The notes under the pieces: generated by a model
Databases searched by the model: none
Told to the model about the DNA's origin: nothing
The model's input: the letters and a program-made list of their open reading frames with translations, nothing else
From: an uncultured Oscillospiraceae bacterium
Lineage (GTDB): Bacteria > Bacillota > Clostridia > Oscillospirales > Oscillospiraceae
Direction of reading: 5' to 3'
Length of the DNA: 34,175 bases
NCBI GenBank assembly: GCA_900756575.1
Contig: CAAEKQ010000177.1
Coordinates: 1-34,175, forward strand
Program-made: the position numbers and the translations under genes
In this document: piece after piece, positions 1 to 7,305 of the stretch
Layout of the letters: each line of letters opens with the position of its first letter
Numbering within the stretch: position 1 is the first letter of the stretch

Positions 1-1185
1 CCCCAGAAACGTGCTGGCCAGATACACAATCCGATAAGGCGGCACCCATCCCCGGCCCAGCAGATATTCCGTGCAGCATTCGCCATAATAGCACCAGCCT
101 ACCACGGTGGAAAACGCAAAGGTGACGAGGGAAATCATCAGCACCGTTTTTCCGCCGGGAATGCAGGAAAACGCCCGGAAACACAGCGCTCCTACCCCGG
201 CCTCCCGAAATTGCTCCGGGAATTTCAGCATTGCCGCAACCAACATGATGCCCGTCATGGCGCAGATCACCACCGTATCCCAGAACACGCCGGTCATGGA
301 GATCAGGGATTCCTCCTGGGGATGTTCTCCCGGCCCGGCCGCAGCCGCCATAGGGGCCGTTCCCATGCCGGATTCGTTGGTAAACAGGCCCCGGGCCATG
401 CCGTAGCGGGCCGCCGTCAAAATCGTACTGCCCACAAATCCGCCGCCTGTCGCCCGTGGGGTTACGGCGCTTTTCAAAATCAGCACCAGCGCCGGAATCA
501 CTTGGGTTCGGCACTGAACCAGCACCGCCGCACAGCCCAGCAGATACAGAATCGACATGGCCGGCACCAATCCCTCGCAGACCTTGGCAATGCTGCCCAC
601 GCCGCCTAAAATCACCGCAGCCGCCATCACCGTAACAATGATTCCCGTGAGCAGCAGCGGAACGCCCTCCTCCCCCAAGGTCTGGGCAATGGCGTTGGAC
701 TGGATTAGCGCCCCGGTTCCCACCGCTGCCGCAATGCCCATGACCGCGAACAATGCCCCCATTTTCCGCCAGCCCAGCACATTCCGCATCACATACATGG
801 CGCCACCGGTTTCGCTTCCGTCCGATTTCTTTGCCCGGTGGTTGAGGCACACCAGCGTTTCGCCATAGCGGGTTGCCATCCCGAACACGCCGGTGAGCCA
901 GCACCAGAATACCGCGCCCGGCCCACCCAATGCCACCGCCGTCGCCACGCCGATGATATTCCCCGTCCCAATGGCCGCCGCAAGGGACGTCGCCAATGCG
1001 CCCCAGGCCGACACTCCGCCGTTCCCCTTCCGCCCGCTCCCCAGACTCAGCCGGATCCCCCGCAGGGTATGCCGCTGAATACCCCGAAGATGCAGGGTAA
1101 AATAGAGGTGACTTCCCATTAAAACAAGGGGCAACGGAACCGTCCACAGCATCCGCTCCAGCGCCAAAATCAGCTCCACAGGCAT
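1..1185 (-). CDS. Sodium:alanine symporter (AGCS family), 3' end cut by window edge
   Basis: Secondary transporter that brings alanine or glycine into the cell with Na+. Only the first 395 residues are inside the window; the frame is open to base 1. The translation is rich in membrane segments and carries the family signature GTGNIIGVATAVALGGPGAV near residue 75, as well as the later ESGMGTAPMAAAA stretch. Full-length members have about 450 to 480 residues, so perhaps 60 to 90 residues are missing. The ATG at 1185 is chosen because AAGGAGG stands seven bases or so before it. It is divergent from the TetR gene at 1302, and the palindrome at 1219-1238 is only 34 bases upstream of its start, so control by that regulator is plausible. 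Family assignment is secure; the exact amino acid carried cannot be read from sequence. Confidence 0.93.
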   Translation of the reverse strand, partial: MPVELILALERMLWTVPLPLVLMGSHLYFTLHLRGIQRHTLRGIRLSLGSGRKGNGGVSAWGALATSLAAAIGTGNIIGVATAVALGGPGAVFWCWLTGVFGMATRYGETLVCLNHRAKKSDGSETGGAMYVMRNVLGWRKMGALFAVMGIAAAVGTGALIQSNAIAQTLGEEGVPLLLTGIIVTVMAAAVILGGVGSIAKVCEGLVPAMSILYLLGCAAVLVQCRTQVIPALVLILKSAVTPRATGGGFVGSTILTAARYGMARGLFTNESGMGTAPMAAAAGPGEHPQEESLISMTGVFWDTVVICAMTGIMLVAAMLKFPEQFREAGVGALCFRAFSCIPGGKTVLMISLVTFAFSTVVGWCYYGECCTEYLLGRGWVPPYRIVYLASTFLG

Positions 1186-1192
1186 TTCCTCC

Positions 1193-1221
1193 TTGACAAG
1201 CCATTCTCCCGGAAATACAAT
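1193..1221 (+). promoter_or_regulatory. Sigma-A type promoter of the TetR gene
   Basis: TTGACA (1193-1198), a 17-base spacer and TACAAT (1216-1221). Transcription would start near 1228, about 75 bases before the TetR start codon. The -35 box coincides with the ribosome site of the divergent symporter on the other strand. I could not identify a convincing promoter for the symporter itself. Confidence 0.75.
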
Positions 1222-1238
1222 GAAGTACAGGCTTCATT
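1219..1238. promoter_or_regulatory. Palindromic operator candidate for the TetR regulator
   Basis: Perfect 7-base arms AATGAAG (1219-1225) and CTTCATT (1232-1238) flank a 6-base centre. The palindrome covers the end of the -10 box and the expected transcription start of the regulator, the usual place for an autorepression site, and lies between two divergent genes. Binding is inferred, not shown. Confidence 0.6.
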
Positions 1239-1301
1239 CCATAAAAGCTATGCAGCGATCCGGATTTTCATCACCGCCGGCGCTGCCTGGGAGGAAATTC
1301 T

Positions 1302-1886
1302 ATGTCCAAACGCGCCGCTCGAAACACCAGGAGCCGCATTGTCTCCGCCGCCTGGGAGCTATTCTATGAAAACGGCTATGACGATACCACCGTTGACGAT
1401 ATTGTAGAGCGCTCCGGCACCTCAAAGGGCTCCTTTTATCACTATTTTGCCGGTAAGGATGCGCTGCTGAGTTCTCTTTCCACTTTGTTTGACGAAAAAT
1501 ATCAGGAGCTGGTTCCCAATATGGACCCCGGTCTCTCTGCCTTTGACCAGCTAATCTATCTGAACCACGAGCTGTTTTTCATGATCGAGAACTCCGTCTC
1601 TCTGGAGCTTCTGGCCCGGCTGCTCTCCACCCAGCTGGTTACCACCAGTGAAAAGCACCTGATGGATCAGAGCCGCTATTACTTCCGTATTCTCCGAAAA
1701 ATCTGCACCGACGGCCAGCGCTCCGGTCAGCTCCGGCAGGACATCTCCATCAACGAAATGGTGCGCACCTACGCCCTTCAGGAGCGTGCGCTGCTGTATG
1801 ACTGGTGCATTTGCGGGGGAAATTACTCGCTTTCCGTCTACGCCACCAGTCTTTTGCCGAATTTATTGAGTTATTTCAAAAATTAA
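1302..1886 (+). CDS. TetR/AcrR-family transcriptional regulator
   Basis: A 194-residue DNA-binding repressor of the TetR type. Residues 8 to 55 form the helix-turn-helix domain, with the characteristic run from TRSRIVSAAWELFYENGYDD through GTSKGSFYHYF to KDALL. The remainder is an all-helical ligand-binding and dimerisation domain, too divergent to predict a ligand. GGGAGGAAATTCT precedes the ATG. Neighbours are two sodium-coupled amino acid symporters, divergent AGCS and downstream PutP, so amino acid uptake is a reasonable guess for the regulated function. A terminator follows at 1930-1975, so the PutP gene has its own promoter. The palindrome at 1219-1238 suggests autorepression. Confidence 0.92.
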   Translation: MSKRAARNTRSRIVSAAWELFYENGYDDTTVDDIVERSGTSKGSFYHYFAGKDALLSSLSTLFDEKYQELVPNMDPGLSAFDQLIYLNHELFFMIENSVSLELLARLLSTQLVTTSEKHLMDQSRYYFRILRKICTDGQRSGQLRQDISINEMVRTYALQERALLYDWCICGGNYSLSVYATSLLPNLLSYFKN

Positions 1887-1904
1887 ATTCTTCGCATTAT
1901 TTTT

Positions 1905-2015
1905 ATTCTGTACTTTAGTCTATTCATATTTCCGCTGTATTTCAACGTTTTTATGTGAATACAGCGGAATTTTTCTATATTTTATTCTACACTTCATTCT
2001 GTATTGCAGTCTATT
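1905..2015. repeat. Pair of 20-base imperfect direct repeats upstream of putP
   Basis: Copies at 1905-1924 and 1996-2015, 91 bases apart, share ATTCTGTA and AGTCTATT with three differences between. The second copy contains the -35 box of the putP promoter; the first lies upstream of the TetR terminator. They could be binding sites of one regulator or a remnant of a promoter duplication. Confidence 0.5.
1930..1975 (+). terminator. Intrinsic terminator of the TetR gene
   Basis: A 12-bp perfect stem (1930-1941 with 1958-1969, arm TTCCGCTGTATT) is followed directly by TTTTTC. Confidence 0.85.
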
Positions 2016-2032
2016 TTTTGTTGCAGTATAAT
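2004..2032 (+). promoter_or_regulatory. Sigma-A type promoter of putP
   Basis: TTGCAG (2004-2009), a 17-base spacer and a perfect TATAAT (2027-2032). The start of transcription would be near 2039, some 40 bases before the TTG start codon. Confidence 0.75.
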
Positions 2033-2079
2033 AGGCCCCATGTTTGAGCGGCACCGTGCCGCAAGGAAGGGGTATCACT

Positions 2080-3612
2080 TTGAATACACAAAACATTCTT
2101 ATTATGGCAACCATCGTGGTCTATCTGGTTGCCATGGTCATCATCGGTGTGATCTGTTCCAAGAAGAACAAGTCCACCGACGATTTTTACTTGGGCGGCA
2201 GAAAGCTTGGGCCACTGGTCACTGCCATGAGCGCCGAGGCCTCCGATATGAGTTCCTACCTGTTGATGGGTCTGCCCGGTCTGGCCCTGCTCAGCGGCCT
2301 TGCCGATGTGGGCTGGACGGTGATCGGTCTGGCTGTGGGTACTTACCTCAACTGGCTGATCGTTGCAAAGCGCATCCGCCGGTATTCTCAGCACATCGGC
2401 GCCGTTACGGTGCCGGATTTCTTCTCCCGCCGGTATCATGACGACAAGAACCTGCTGTCTCTCATTGCGGCGCTGGTCATCATCGTCTTCTTCATTCCCT
2501 ACACCGCATCCGGCTTTAACGCCTGCGGCACCCTGTTCTCCAGTCTGTTTGGTGTAGACTATTTCACCGCCATGATCGTTTCCGCAGTGGTCATTGTGCT
2601 CTATACGGCACTGGGCGGATTCCTCGCCGCCTCCACCACGGATTTGATTCAGTCCATCATTATGACCATCGCACTGATTATTGTAGTGTTCTTTGGCATT
2701 CATATGGCTGGCGGCTGGGACGCTGTGGTGTCCAACGCCCAGGCACTCCCCGGCTATCTGAGCTTCACCCAGACCTACGACGCCGCTTCCGGCGCAGCTA
2801 ACGCTTATACCCCTGTTACCATTCTCTCCACCCTGGCATGGGGCCTCGGCTATTTTGGTATGCCCCACATTCTCCTGCGGTTCATGGCCATTGAGGATGT
2901 TAAAAAGCTCAAGACCTCCCGCCGCATTGCATCCACCTGGGTTGTAATTTCCATGGCAATCGCCGTGCTCATCGGCGTGGTGGGCAACGGTATGATCCAC
3001 GCCGGTGCGCTGGAGTCCATTCCTGCCGCCGATTCTCAGCGGATTATCATCAAGATTTCCACCCTTCTCTCCAGCTATGGTGTGCTGCCCGCCATCGTGG
3101 CCGGTCTGATTCTCTCCGGCATTCTGGCCGCCACCATGTCCACCGCCGATTCCCAGCTTCTTGCCGCAGCCTCCAGCGTTACCCAGGATCTGCTCCAGGG
3201 CACCTTTAAGCTGAAGCTGTCCAACAAGGCCGCTATGGTAATTGCACGCCTCACCGTCATCGTTATCGCCATCATCGGTGTGATCTGGGCGAGAAACGAG
3301 GGCTCGGTATTCACCATCGTCTCCTTTGCCTGGGCCGGTTTCGGCGCTGCCTTTGGCCCCGTGGTGCTGCTGGCCCTGTTCTGGAAGCGCAGCAACAAGT
3401 ATGGCGCGCTGGCCGGTATGATCGCAGGCGGTGTGATGGTGTTCGTATGGAAATACTGCATCGCTCCCATCGGCGGTATTCTGAACATCTATGAGCTGCT
3501 GCCCGCCTTCGTCATTGCCATCATCGTCAATGTGGTGGTCAGCCTTGCAACCAAAGCCCCTGAGGCTGAGGTGGTCAAGAAATACGACGAAGTTGCCGCG
3601 ATGAAGGACTAA
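2080..3612 (+). CDS. putP: Sodium/proline symporter PutP-like (SSS family)
   Basis: An integral membrane carrier that imports proline with Na+. The 510-residue product has the SSS-family length and about 13 hydrophobic segments. Family hallmarks are YLGGRKLGPLVTAMSAEASDMSSYLLMG near the N-terminus and the ILAATMSTADSQLLAAASSVTQDL segment that contributes to sodium binding. The start is taken as TTG at 2080 because AAGGAAGGG lies about eight bases upstream; an ATG at 2044 in the same frame has no ribosome site and lies right at the expected transcription start, and the ATG at 2104 would remove part of the first membrane segment. It has its own promoter and terminator, so it is monocistronic. 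Proline is the likely substrate from similarity; pantothenate or another solute is possible. Confidence 0.9.
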   Translation: MNTQNILIMATIVVYLVAMVIIGVICSKKNKSTDDFYLGGRKLGPLVTAMSAEASDMSSYLLMGLPGLALLSGLADVGWTVIGLAVGTYLNWLIVAKRIRRYSQHIGAVTVPDFFSRRYHDDKNLLSLIAALVIIVFFIPYTASGFNACGTLFSSLFGVDYFTAMIVSAVVIVLYTALGGFLAASTTDLIQSIIMTIALIIVVFFGIHMAGGWDAVVSNAQALPGYLSFTQTYDAASGAANAYTPVTILSTLAWGLGYFGMPHILLRFMAIEDVKKLKTSRRIASTWVVISMAIAVLIGVVGNGMIHAGALESIPAADSQRIIIKISTLLSSYGVLPAIVAGLILSGILAATMSTADSQLLAAASSVTQDLLQGTFKLKLSNKAAMVIARLTVIVIAIIGVIWARNEGSVFTIVSFAWAGFGAAFGPVVLLALFWKRSNKYGALAGMIAGGVMVFVWKYCIAPIGGILNIYELLPAFVIAIIVNVVVSLATKAPEAEVVKKYDEVAAMKD

Positions 3613-3628
3613 TCCAATAAGCAAACAT

Positions 3629-3672
3629 GCGCTGTGTGGTCTGAGTTTGAGAACCGCACAGCGCATTCTTTC
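3629..3672 (+). terminator. Intrinsic terminator of putP
   Basis: A 12-bp stem (3629-3640 with 3653-3664, one G-U-type pair) followed by a T-rich stretch. The end of the convergent 63-residue gene touches it. Confidence 0.75.
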
Positions 3673-3863
3673 TATGCCCCAAAAATAAAAACAGGCAAAG
3701 CATCTTCTTCCCTCCAATGCTTTGCCTGTTTTCGATTGTAGATTTTCTTGCTGGGTACCTGTCGGCTCACGGGATTGACGCCGTTCCAGCTGCCACGTTT
3801 GGCGGCGTAATAGGCTTTTTTCTGCTTTTTGGACAGCTTGTCCACGGGAATATAGCGTTCCAT
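3672..3863 (-). CDS. Small basic protein of unknown function (63 aa)
   Basis: A 63-residue, Lys- and Arg-rich soluble protein beginning MERYIPVDKLSKKQKKAYYA. The GSWNGVNPVSR and YNRKQAKHW parts resemble a short hypothetical protein I have seen often in Clostridia, which supports a real gene although no function is known. AGGAG is spaced properly before the ATG. It lies alone between the convergent putP terminator and the terminator of the parvulin gene, which would precede it on the same strand, so it probably has its own promoter, which I did not find. The high density of basic residues suggests nucleic-acid binding, but this is only a guess. Confidence 0.7.
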   Translation of the reverse strand: MERYIPVDKLSKKQKKAYYAAKRGSWNGVNPVSRQVPSKKIYNRKQAKHWREEDALPVFIFGA

Positions 3864-3921
3864 ATGATCGCTCCTTTCTGGCTACCCATCCTATCAGATT
3901 GAAATCATTCTGTCAAGCGTC

Positions 3922-3952
3922 AAAAAAGAGGCCCGGATCTCCAGGCCTCTTT
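3922..3952 (-). terminator. Intrinsic terminator of the parvulin gene
   Basis: Read on the minus strand, AAAGAGGCC (3952-3944) pairs with GGCCTCTTT (3933-3925), giving a 9-bp stem with a 10-base loop, followed by a run of T. Confidence 0.88.
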
Positions 3953-3966
3953 CTGATTCTAATCCA

Positions 3967-5661
3967 TTAACCCACTGCGCTGTCTGCTGCACTGTCCGCA
4001 TTGCCGCTTTCGGTGCTGCTCTGGGTGTCGGCATCCTCATTGGCGCTGTCCGCCGCATTCTGAGCGTCCTGGGCCGCCTGCTCTGCCTGTGCTGCCTGCT
4101 CGGCTGCATTCTGCTGGATTTCCTTGACTGCGCTGGGCTCTACAATACCCGCATCGGAGGTCAGGCTGGAGGTATACTGCTCTACCAGGCTGTTAATATC
4201 GTCGCTGTAGGTGCTGTAGCGGAGTTCCTGCTCTGCCACGGTCTTGTAGTAGTAGGTATCTGTGAAGGACACGAAGTACATCACGTGATAGCCATAGCTG
4301 GTCTTGACAATGCCGGTATCGCCGGGCTTTCTGCTGGCGTCGAAGCACCAGTCGTTGAACTCCGTAATCATCTGGCCGGGGTGAACATCCTCATACAGGC
4401 CGCCGTTGGAGTTGGAGCCGGTATCGGTGGAGTAGGTATTGGCCAGCTCGCCAAAGCTCTCCTCGTCGGCATCGCCGGACTGCCACTCGGTCAGAACCTC
4501 CTGAGCCTTTTCCTCAGCAGCGGTCCAAGCGTCGTCGGTGATGTTGCCGTCTTCATCAGCCTCGGGCTCAATGAGAATATGGCGGACATTCACGTCGGGC
4601 AGGTCGGACTTCTCAATGCCGTAGCTCTGGAGTTCCTCGGCATGGTCATCATAGTATTCCTCAATCTGGTCATCGTCAAAGCTGAAGCCCTGAAAGATGC
4701 TGTCGGAATAGGCGGAAACATAGTAGGAATCATAGAGGTACTGCTCAAAGCTCTCTACCGTGGAATTATCGCCATAGGAATCCTGAATATAGGCCAGCAC
4801 ATCGCCATTGCCGTCTTCATCGGTAAAGCCCGCGTTGGCCGCATTGCTTGCCATATTCTCCACCACGGAATCATACTCGGACTGATAGTCGTCGGGCATT
4901 GCAAAGTCCTTGGACTCCGCCTCAGCCTTCAGAGCAACGGTCTGAATGATGCTGTTCTGGGCATTTTCCAGGAAGTAGTCCTCCCAAGTAGTCACCGTGG
5001 TCTCGCCGGTCTCGCTGTCAGTGGACTCCTGATAGGTCTGCTGATCCAGAGGCAGGGATGCATCAAAGCTAAAGCCATAGTTGTTGACATAGTAGAAATA
5101 CTCGCCCCAGAAATAATAGCTCAGCTGCTGGTTGGTGATTTCCTCCACGGTCTCGCCGTCTGCATTCTGGACGTTCACCGCCACCGCATCGCCGTCTACT
5201 TTCTTTTCTTTGGCCTGCTCCGCAATCTCGGTCAGGCTGGGCAGCTTGCCGTTCTTGGACACATAGCTCAGTGCCACAGCCAGACAAACCACGATCACTG
5301 CCAGCAGTACGATCACAATGCCTGCAATGATTGCACCGGCGGACTTCTTCTTTTTCTTCGGTGCTTCCACCTGGGTTTCAGCGGGCTCGTCCGATTCCGC
5401 ATGCTCCTCGGTCTCAGCGGGTTCCGAAGGCTCCGCTGCATCCTCGGCTTCTGCTTCCGCTGCTTCTTCGGTCTCGGTTTCTTCTACCGCATCCTGTACT
5501 TCTTCGGTCTCCTCCGCAGGCTGAGCGTTTTCCTCCACCTCTGCCGGAATTTCAAGAGGCTGGGAATCGGCGTCCTGCTCCGGTACTGTCATTGCCGCAC
5601 CGCAGTTGGGACAGGTCTCCAGCTCCTGCGGCACTTCTTCGCCGCACTTGGGACAAATCAT
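3967..5661 (-). CDS. Membrane-anchored parvulin-type peptidyl-prolyl isomerase with N-terminal zinc ribbon
   Basis: Probably a folding helper on the outer face of the membrane, isomerising prolyl bonds of exported proteins (PrsA/SurA-like). Order of parts in the 564 residues: zinc ribbon with C3-x2-C6 and C17-x2-C20; a very acidic, Glu/Ala-rich stretch 25 to 100; a Lys run and a single membrane segment about 108 to 132; a SurA-N-like helical region about 175 to 345; a rotamase domain about 356 to 465 with VRHILI, the GELANTYSTD run, NGGLYEDVHPGQM and SYGYHVMYFV; and a Gln/Ala/Asn-rich tail after 500. There is no lipobox, so it differs from classical PrsA lipoproteins. The zinc ribbon and acidic part would stay in the cytoplasm. 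AAGGATG precedes the ATG at a wide spacing. It stands alone, followed by its own terminator. Confidence 0.88.
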   Translation of the reverse strand: MICPKCGEEVPQELETCPNCGAAMTVPEQDADSQPLEIPAEVEENAQPAEETEEVQDAVEETETEEAAEAEAEDAAEPSEPAETEEHAESDEPAETQVEAPKKKKKSAGAIIAGIVIVLLAVIVVCLAVALSYVSKNGKLPSLTEIAEQAKEKKVDGDAVAVNVQNADGETVEEITNQQLSYYFWGEYFYYVNNYGFSFDASLPLDQQTYQESTDSETGETTVTTWEDYFLENAQNSIIQTVALKAEAESKDFAMPDDYQSEYDSVVENMASNAANAGFTDEDGNGDVLAYIQDSYGDNSTVESFEQYLYDSYYVSAYSDSIFQGFSFDDDQIEEYYDDHAEELQSYGIEKSDLPDVNVRHILIEPEADEDGNITDDAWTAAEEKAQEVLTEWQSGDADEESFGELANTYSTDTGSNSNGGLYEDVHPGQMITEFNDWCFDASRKPGDTGIVKTSYGYHVMYFVSFTDTYYYKTVAEQELRYSTYSDDINSLVEQYTSSLTSDAGIVEPSAVKEIQQNAAEQAAQAEQAAQDAQNAADSANEDADTQSSTESGNADSAADSAVG

Positions 5662-5762
5662 TCCATCGACACATCCTTATCTTCAAATTCAGCGCTGCTT
5701 CAGCCGCAGCCTCAGCAGCAGATCAACACCCCTGCCGAATCGGCAGTGGGTCAGCGGCTACC

Positions 5763-5822
5763 ATTATAGCAGATGACACCGGAAAAGTCTGTAGAGAATC
5801 CGGTGTCATCTGTGAATTTTTT
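5763..5822. promoter_or_regulatory. Long inverted repeat next to the -10 box of the parvulin gene
   Basis: A perfect 14-bp inverted repeat (5770-5783 and 5799-5812, arm CAGATGACACCGGA). On the plus strand it is followed by a six-T run, on the minus strand by TATAAT (5768-5763) a single base after the arm. It could terminate transcription of the T-box operon, act as an operator of the parvulin promoter, or both. No good -35 box goes with the TATAAT. This is the only structure in the gap 5662-5846. Confidence 0.6.
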
Positions 5823-5846
5823 ATAAAGATTCCCCGAATCTTTTGG

Positions 5847-6245
5847 TCACATTTCCGTTCGGGTGGTAAACGGGTGGGTTCCTGCGCCCTCCAGCCATTG
5901 ATCCTCCCCCTGGCCGCAGACCGTGACCTCGCCGTCAAAATACCGAATCCACAGGACATTTTCCGGGCAGGCCAGATGCTCGTCAAAGGTAGGGTCATAC
6001 CGGAGGATTTCCTCCAGCAGGAACGCCGCCGCCACCCCGGAGTCCGTTACAAAAGTGCCGTAAAAGTCTCCAGTGGCAGGATTCACCGCGCCCAGGTCTT
6101 CCTCGCCCTCAGTCACCAGAGCCGAAAGCACCGTGGTAAAGCCCAGCTTTTCCATGTGATCGCCGTAGTCGCAGCGCTTCCAATCCTCCGCATCCTTGGC
6201 CACATAGCCGGGGTCCGTAATCATCAAATCACCGTAAAAATGCAT
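5847..6245 (-). CDS. Small soluble protein of unknown function (132 aa)
   Basis: I do not recognise the family with confidence. The 132 residues start MHFYGDLMITDPGYVAKDAE and contain GDFYGTFVTDSGVAAAFLLEEILRYDP-like text, typical of small cytosolic hypothetical proteins with a beta-rich fold; there is no membrane segment or signal peptide and the protein is acidic. The ATG follows the stop codon of the flavin oxidoreductase gene by one base, and its ribosome site AGGAGGG lies in the last codons of that gene, so the two are translated together. It is the last gene of the operon that starts with the Cys T-box at 10407. Confidence 0.75.
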   Translation of the reverse strand: MHFYGDLMITDPGYVAKDAEDWKRCDYGDHMEKLGFTTVLSALVTEGEEDLGAVNPATGDFYGTFVTDSGVAAAFLLEEILRYDPTFDEHLACPENVLWIRYFDGEVTVCGQGEDQWLEGAGTHPFTTRTEM

Positions 6246-6246
6246 A

Positions 6247-7305
6247 TTATCCCTCCTGGAGCATTCGCCGTCCCGGACATTTGCTTCGATCCATCCGCCA
6301 CTGACATACCTTGCAGCCCAGGCATTTTCCGGGAGTAATGCCTTCCCGCGCCTTGTTGGGCCATTCCGGATCCACCAGTGCGCTTCGTCCGATGTCCACC
6401 ATGGAAACGCCGGTCTCCGTCAGAATTCTCTGTGCCTGCGCCGGGGTACGGATACTGTTCACCGCGAATACCGGCACTGAAACCCGCTTCTGAATCTCCC
6501 CAGCAGCCCGAATCACATCCAGCAGCTCCGGATTTCCCGACGCTTTGGGTTCGGATTCCGCAGTAAAGCCGTAGGACACATCAATAAACTGAATTCCGTG
6601 GGCTTGCAGGGTCTTCGCGTGGGCAATGCCGTCCTCCAGCGCAGGCTCAAAGGCGCCCAGGCGGCTGCCCAGCACAAAGTCCTTCCCCACGCTGGCCCGA
6701 ATGCCCTCCATGATCTCAAGGGTCAATTTCTCCGGCTGACCGTACTCGTCCGTCCGGCGATTGACCCGGTTGTTAAAAAACTGGCACAGCAGATAGCCAT
6801 GGCAGCCGTGGAGCTCCACCCCGTCATAGCCCGCCTTTTCCGCCCGAACCGCAGCCTGAATGAATGCGTCCCGAATCCAATGAATATCGTCCCGGGTCAT
6901 TTCGTGACCGTTTTTCCAGCCCTTGTTCGTATCCATGGCATAGTCGCTGGGGCACAGGGTATCGGTCCCGATGCTCACCAGTCCCGCATGGTGGAGCTGC
7001 ACAAAAATCGGGCAGCCCTCCCGATGCACGGCCTCGGTGATGTTCCGCAGTCCGGGGATCTGGTCATCGGACCAAATCCCCAGCTGATCCCGGGACAGCC
7101 GCCCCTCGGGACTGATGCAGGTGGCCTCCTGGATGATAAGCCCTGCACCGCCCCGGGCCAGCGCCCGATAGTGTTCCACATTCTGCGGCTTTACCGTGCC
7201 GGTTTCATCGGAAATATGATAAATCACCATAGGCGGAATGCAAATGCGGTTCCGGGTCCGGATGCTGCCGATGCTCACCGGATCGAACATATTTACCGGT
7301 GCCAC
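6247..7305 (-). CDS. Old-yellow-enzyme type NADH:flavin oxidoreductase with C-terminal Cys cluster
   Basis: An FMN-dependent reductase, probably acting on activated C=C bonds such as enoates or enones. The 352 residues form one TIM barrel: N-terminal MFDPVSIGSIRTRNRICIPPM, FVQLHHAG, the active-site segment HGCHGYLLCQFFNNRVNRRT, and the phosphate-binding part VSMVDIGRSALVDPE. The tail carries C328-x2-C331-x2-C334-x8-C343, reminiscent of the iron-sulfur ligands of 2,4-dienoyl-CoA and 2-enoate reductases, yet the FAD/NAD domains of those enzymes are missing. The start is GTG at 7305, overlapping the end of cysS by 13 bases, because AAGGAGGG is six bases upstream inside cysS; the ATG at 7290 is too far from it. 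The role in a cysteine-controlled operon is unknown. Confidence 0.88.
   Translation of the reverse strand: MAPVNMFDPVSIGSIRTRNRICIPPMVIYHISDETGTVKPQNVEHYRALARGGAGLIIQEATCISPEGRLSRDQLGIWSDDQIPGLRNITEAVHREGCPIFVQLHHAGLVSIGTDTLCPSDYAMDTNKGWKNGHEMTRDDIHWIRDAFIQAAVRAEKAGYDGVELHGCHGYLLCQFFNNRVNRRTDEYGQPEKLTLEIMEGIRASVGKDFVLGSRLGAFEPALEDGIAHAKTLQAHGIQFIDVSYGFTAESEPKASGNPELLDVIRAAGEIQKRVSVPVFAVNSIRTPAQAQRILTETGVSMVDIGRSALVDPEWPNKAREGITPGKCLGCKVCQWRMDRSKCPGRRMLQEG

Noticed and set aside
2044..2079. An ATG start for putP 12 codons upstream
   Set aside because: No ribosome site and it lies at the expected transcription start; TTG 2080 has AAGGAAGGG at good spacing.
2011..3717. A 568-codon open frame antisense to putP
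   Set aside because: His/Gly/Asp-rich translation without any domain, fully opposite a gene with clear family motifs; an effect of codon bias.
4285..5769. A 494-codon open frame antisense to the parvulin gene
   Set aside because: Low-complexity Ile/Gly/Leu/Val text mirrored from acidic and Ala-rich codons; no ribosome site.
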